Below, in pieces: positions 7,225-7,939 of a stretch of 7,939 nucleotides of DNA (position 1 is the stretch's first letter; each line of letters starts with the position of its first letter). Location of the stretch: assembly GCA_021835265.1 (NCBI GenBank), contig JAKBQK010000085.1, positions 1 to 7,939 of the forward strand. Direction: 5' to 3'. The position numbers and the translations under genes are program-made. Source of the stretch: Thermoplasmata archaeon (GTDB lineage: Archaea > Thermoplasmatota > Thermoplasmata > Thermoplasmatales > Thermoplasmataceae). The notes beneath the pieces are model-generated. The model was not told the origin of the DNA, searched no databases, and worked only from the letters and a program-made list of their open reading frames with translations.

Positions 7225-7230
7225 CCTCCT
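7225..7230 (-). promoter_or_regulatory. Shine-Dalgarno-like AGGAGG upstream of S15, unusual spacing
   Basis: A perfect minus-strand AGGAGG ends 14 nt before the S15 ATG, about twice the usual spacing. It sits 4 nt before a GTG (7220-7218) that is out of frame with S15. The conserved MARMH N-terminus fixes the ATG at 7210, so the site works at long range, initiates elsewhere, or is fortuitous. Confidence 0.35.
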
Positions 7231-7240
7231 AATCGTTTAC

Positions 7241-7276
7241 TTATTTATTAATCTTACATCAAGTTCTCTAAATAAA
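7241..7276 (-). promoter_or_regulatory. Candidate promoter(s) of the S15-RecJ operon
   Basis: Two TATA-like elements are visible on the minus strand. TTTATTTA (7276-7269) is centred ~62 bp before the ATG, which would give a leader of roughly 35-40 nt containing the AGGAGG. ATTAATAAATAA (7252-7241) is centred ~36 bp before it, which would give a leader of about 10 nt lacking the AGGAGG. The sequence alone does not decide between them. Confidence 0.4.
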
Positions 7277-7283
7277 TCATAGG

Positions 7284-7298
7284 AAATAAGTTATATTT
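7284..7298 (+). promoter_or_regulatory. Leaderless promoter (BRE/TATA) of the gamma-carbonic-anhydrase-like gene
   Basis: AAATAAGTTATATTT contains the TATA-like AAGTTATAT (7288-7296), centred ~24 bp before the ATG at 7316 and preceded by a purine-rich BRE-like stretch (AGGAAATA). This predicts initiation at or next to the ATG. No Shine-Dalgarno is visible in 7298-7315. It shares the 105-bp intergenic region with the divergent S15 promoter. Confidence 0.55.
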
Positions 7299-7315
7299 CG
7301 ATCTATTCTATTAAT

Positions 7316-7795
7316 ATGAACGATGTAACAATAGGTAAAAACACATTCATTTCAAATATGTGTTCGATTAGGGGAAAAGTGAGAATAGGAAATAACTGTT
7401 CTGTTTTTGATTTTGCATCAATAAGGGGAGATTTGGGTTCCATAACGATCGGAGATTTCTCGAACGTACAGGACAATGTCACAATACACTGCGATCCAGG
7501 ATACGATGTAAATATTGGTCAATATGTTTCAATAGGACATAACGCAGTAGTGCATGGATGCACAATTGGGAATAATTGTCTTATAGGGATGGGCGCGATA
7601 ATAATGAATGGAAGTGTGATTGGGGATGGTACAGTTATTGCAGCAGGGGCAGTAATACTTGAAAAGACAAAAATCCCTGAAAATAGTATGGTTGCAGGAA
7701 TTCCAGGAAAAATAAGGTCTAATTCTAACGAATATAGAAAAATGGCCCATACAAACGCAGAGGACTATATGCAACTGAAAGACACTTATCTTTAA
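7316..7795 (+). CDS. Gamma-carbonic-anhydrase family hexapeptide-repeat protein (CamH/YrdA/PaaY-like)
   Basis: This 159-residue cytoplasmic protein is built of hexapeptide repeats (IGKNTF, IGNNCS, IGDFSN, IGHNAV, IGNNCL, IGDGTV), which fold as a left-handed beta-helix and normally form trimers with metal sites at subunit interfaces. The three zinc-ligand histidines are His58 (VTIHCD), His75 and His80 (SIGHNAVVHGC). Arg37, Asp39, Gln52 and Asp53 match Cam Arg59, Asp61, Gln75 and Asp76, and the Gln-to-His spacing (6) is identical. The 17-residue gap between the first and second His marks the short form without the acidic loop of Methanosarcina Cam. An alpha-helical tail (~135-159) completes the fold. 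Members may hydrate CO2, but many short forms show little or no activity, so physiological function is uncertain; a hexapeptide acyltransferase is less likely. It diverges from S15 with its own leaderless promoter, and no neighbour indicates a pathway. Confidence 0.9.
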   Translation: MNDVTIGKNTFISNMCSIRGKVRIGNNCSVFDFASIRGDLGSITIGDFSNVQDNVTIHCDPGYDVNIGQYVSIGHNAVVHGCTIGNNCLIGMGAIIMNGSVIGDGTVIAAGAVILEKTKIPENSMVAGIPGKIRSNSNEYRKMAHTNAEDYMQLKDTYL

Positions 7796-7882
7796 GATCA
7801 GATCAAAATCTACCATTTATCTTCTTATGCAGCTTACCTTTAATGCGTCCATAAATCATTACACATTACAAAAGAAAAATCT

Positions 7883-7890
7883 AAATTTAA
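7883..7890 (+). promoter_or_regulatory. Possible TATA box before a gene entering at the right edge
   Basis: AAATTTAA is centred ~24 bp before an ATG at 7910, the same spacing as the promoter at 7284-7298, and is preceded by an A-rich stretch (AAAAGAAAAATCT). In such A/T-rich sequence a chance match is quite possible. Confidence 0.3.
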
Positions 7891-7909
7891 TGAAAAAATT
7901 CAAAAATGT

Positions 7910-7939
7910 ATGACTAGAAAAAAAATTAATAAAAATATA
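7910..7939 (+). CDS. Possible start of a leaderless gene, truncated by the window
   Basis: An ATG at 7910 opens a frame reading MTRKKINKNI with no stop before the window ends (10 codons). The basic start resembles the N-terminus of a small nucleic-acid-binding or ribosomal protein, but ten residues cannot identify anything. Support comes only from the well-spaced TATA-like box and the open frame. The nearby ATG at 7906 stops after three codons. Confidence 0.3.
   Translation, partial: MTRKKINKNI

Noticed and set aside
7529..7816. Minus-strand 95-codon frame opposite the gamma-carbonic-anhydrase-like gene
   Set aside because: It is rich in Cys, His and Tyr, as expected from the complement of hexapeptide repeats, and the plus strand holds the conserved metal ligands.
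7796..7909. tRNA, small RNA or hairpin terminator after the gamma-carbonic-anhydrase-like gene
   Set aside because: No cloverleaf or convincing stem is visible. Only a small GATCAGATC direct repeat and weak T-rich patches occur in otherwise A-rich sequence.

Overview
This AT-rich window (about one third G+C by eye) is almost certainly archaeal. It encodes an archaeal-type ribosomal protein S15, an archaeal RecJ/GAN-type DHH nuclease and very long, Asn/Ser/Thr-rich secreted proteins dense in N-glycosylation sequons. Several genes have a TATA-like box 24-28 bp before the ATG and no Shine-Dalgarno sequence, which is the leaderless style. The combination best fits Thermoplasmatales or relatives (acidophilic, cell-wall-less Euryarchaeota). 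That placement is inference; no marker here settles the genus.

Layout. Positions 2-3814 (+) hold the 3' part of a giant surface protein whose reading frame stays open to the left edge, so the real N-terminus lies outside the window. The first ~90 visible residues resemble the segment after the catalytic core of archaeal oligosaccharyltransferases (AglB/STT3). About 1100 residues of beta-sandwich repeats and a C-terminal membrane anchor follow. A second membrane-anchored surface protein (3811-4692, +) overlaps it by ATGA and is surely co-transcribed. The two probably form a cell-surface or glycosylation module.

This pair meets, stop codon against stop codon with no spacer, a leftward information-processing block. 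Read on the minus strand, the block runs S15 (7210-6770), RecJ/GAN-like nuclease (6767-5421; 2 bp after S15) and, after an 80-bp gap with its own promoter, a RuvC/YqgF-like RNase H-fold protein (5340-4693). S15 next to the RecJ/GAN nuclease is a familiar archaeal pairing of translation with replication/repair. The third gene is poorly characterised but keeps three acidic residues expected of an active nuclease.

Divergent from S15 across a 105-bp promoter region is a left-handed beta-helix protein of the gamma-carbonic-anhydrase family (7316-7795, +) with all three zinc-ligand histidines. The last 144 bp are A-rich and non-coding, except for a possible leaderless gene start at 7910 that runs off the right edge.

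I saw no rRNA, tRNA, CRISPR array, insertion sequence or phage gene. The most unusual items are the probable AglB fusion to a giant repeat ectodomain, its overlapping partner gene, the compact RuvC-like putative nuclease, and the zero-spacer convergent junction in which lysine codons double as U-tract terminators.
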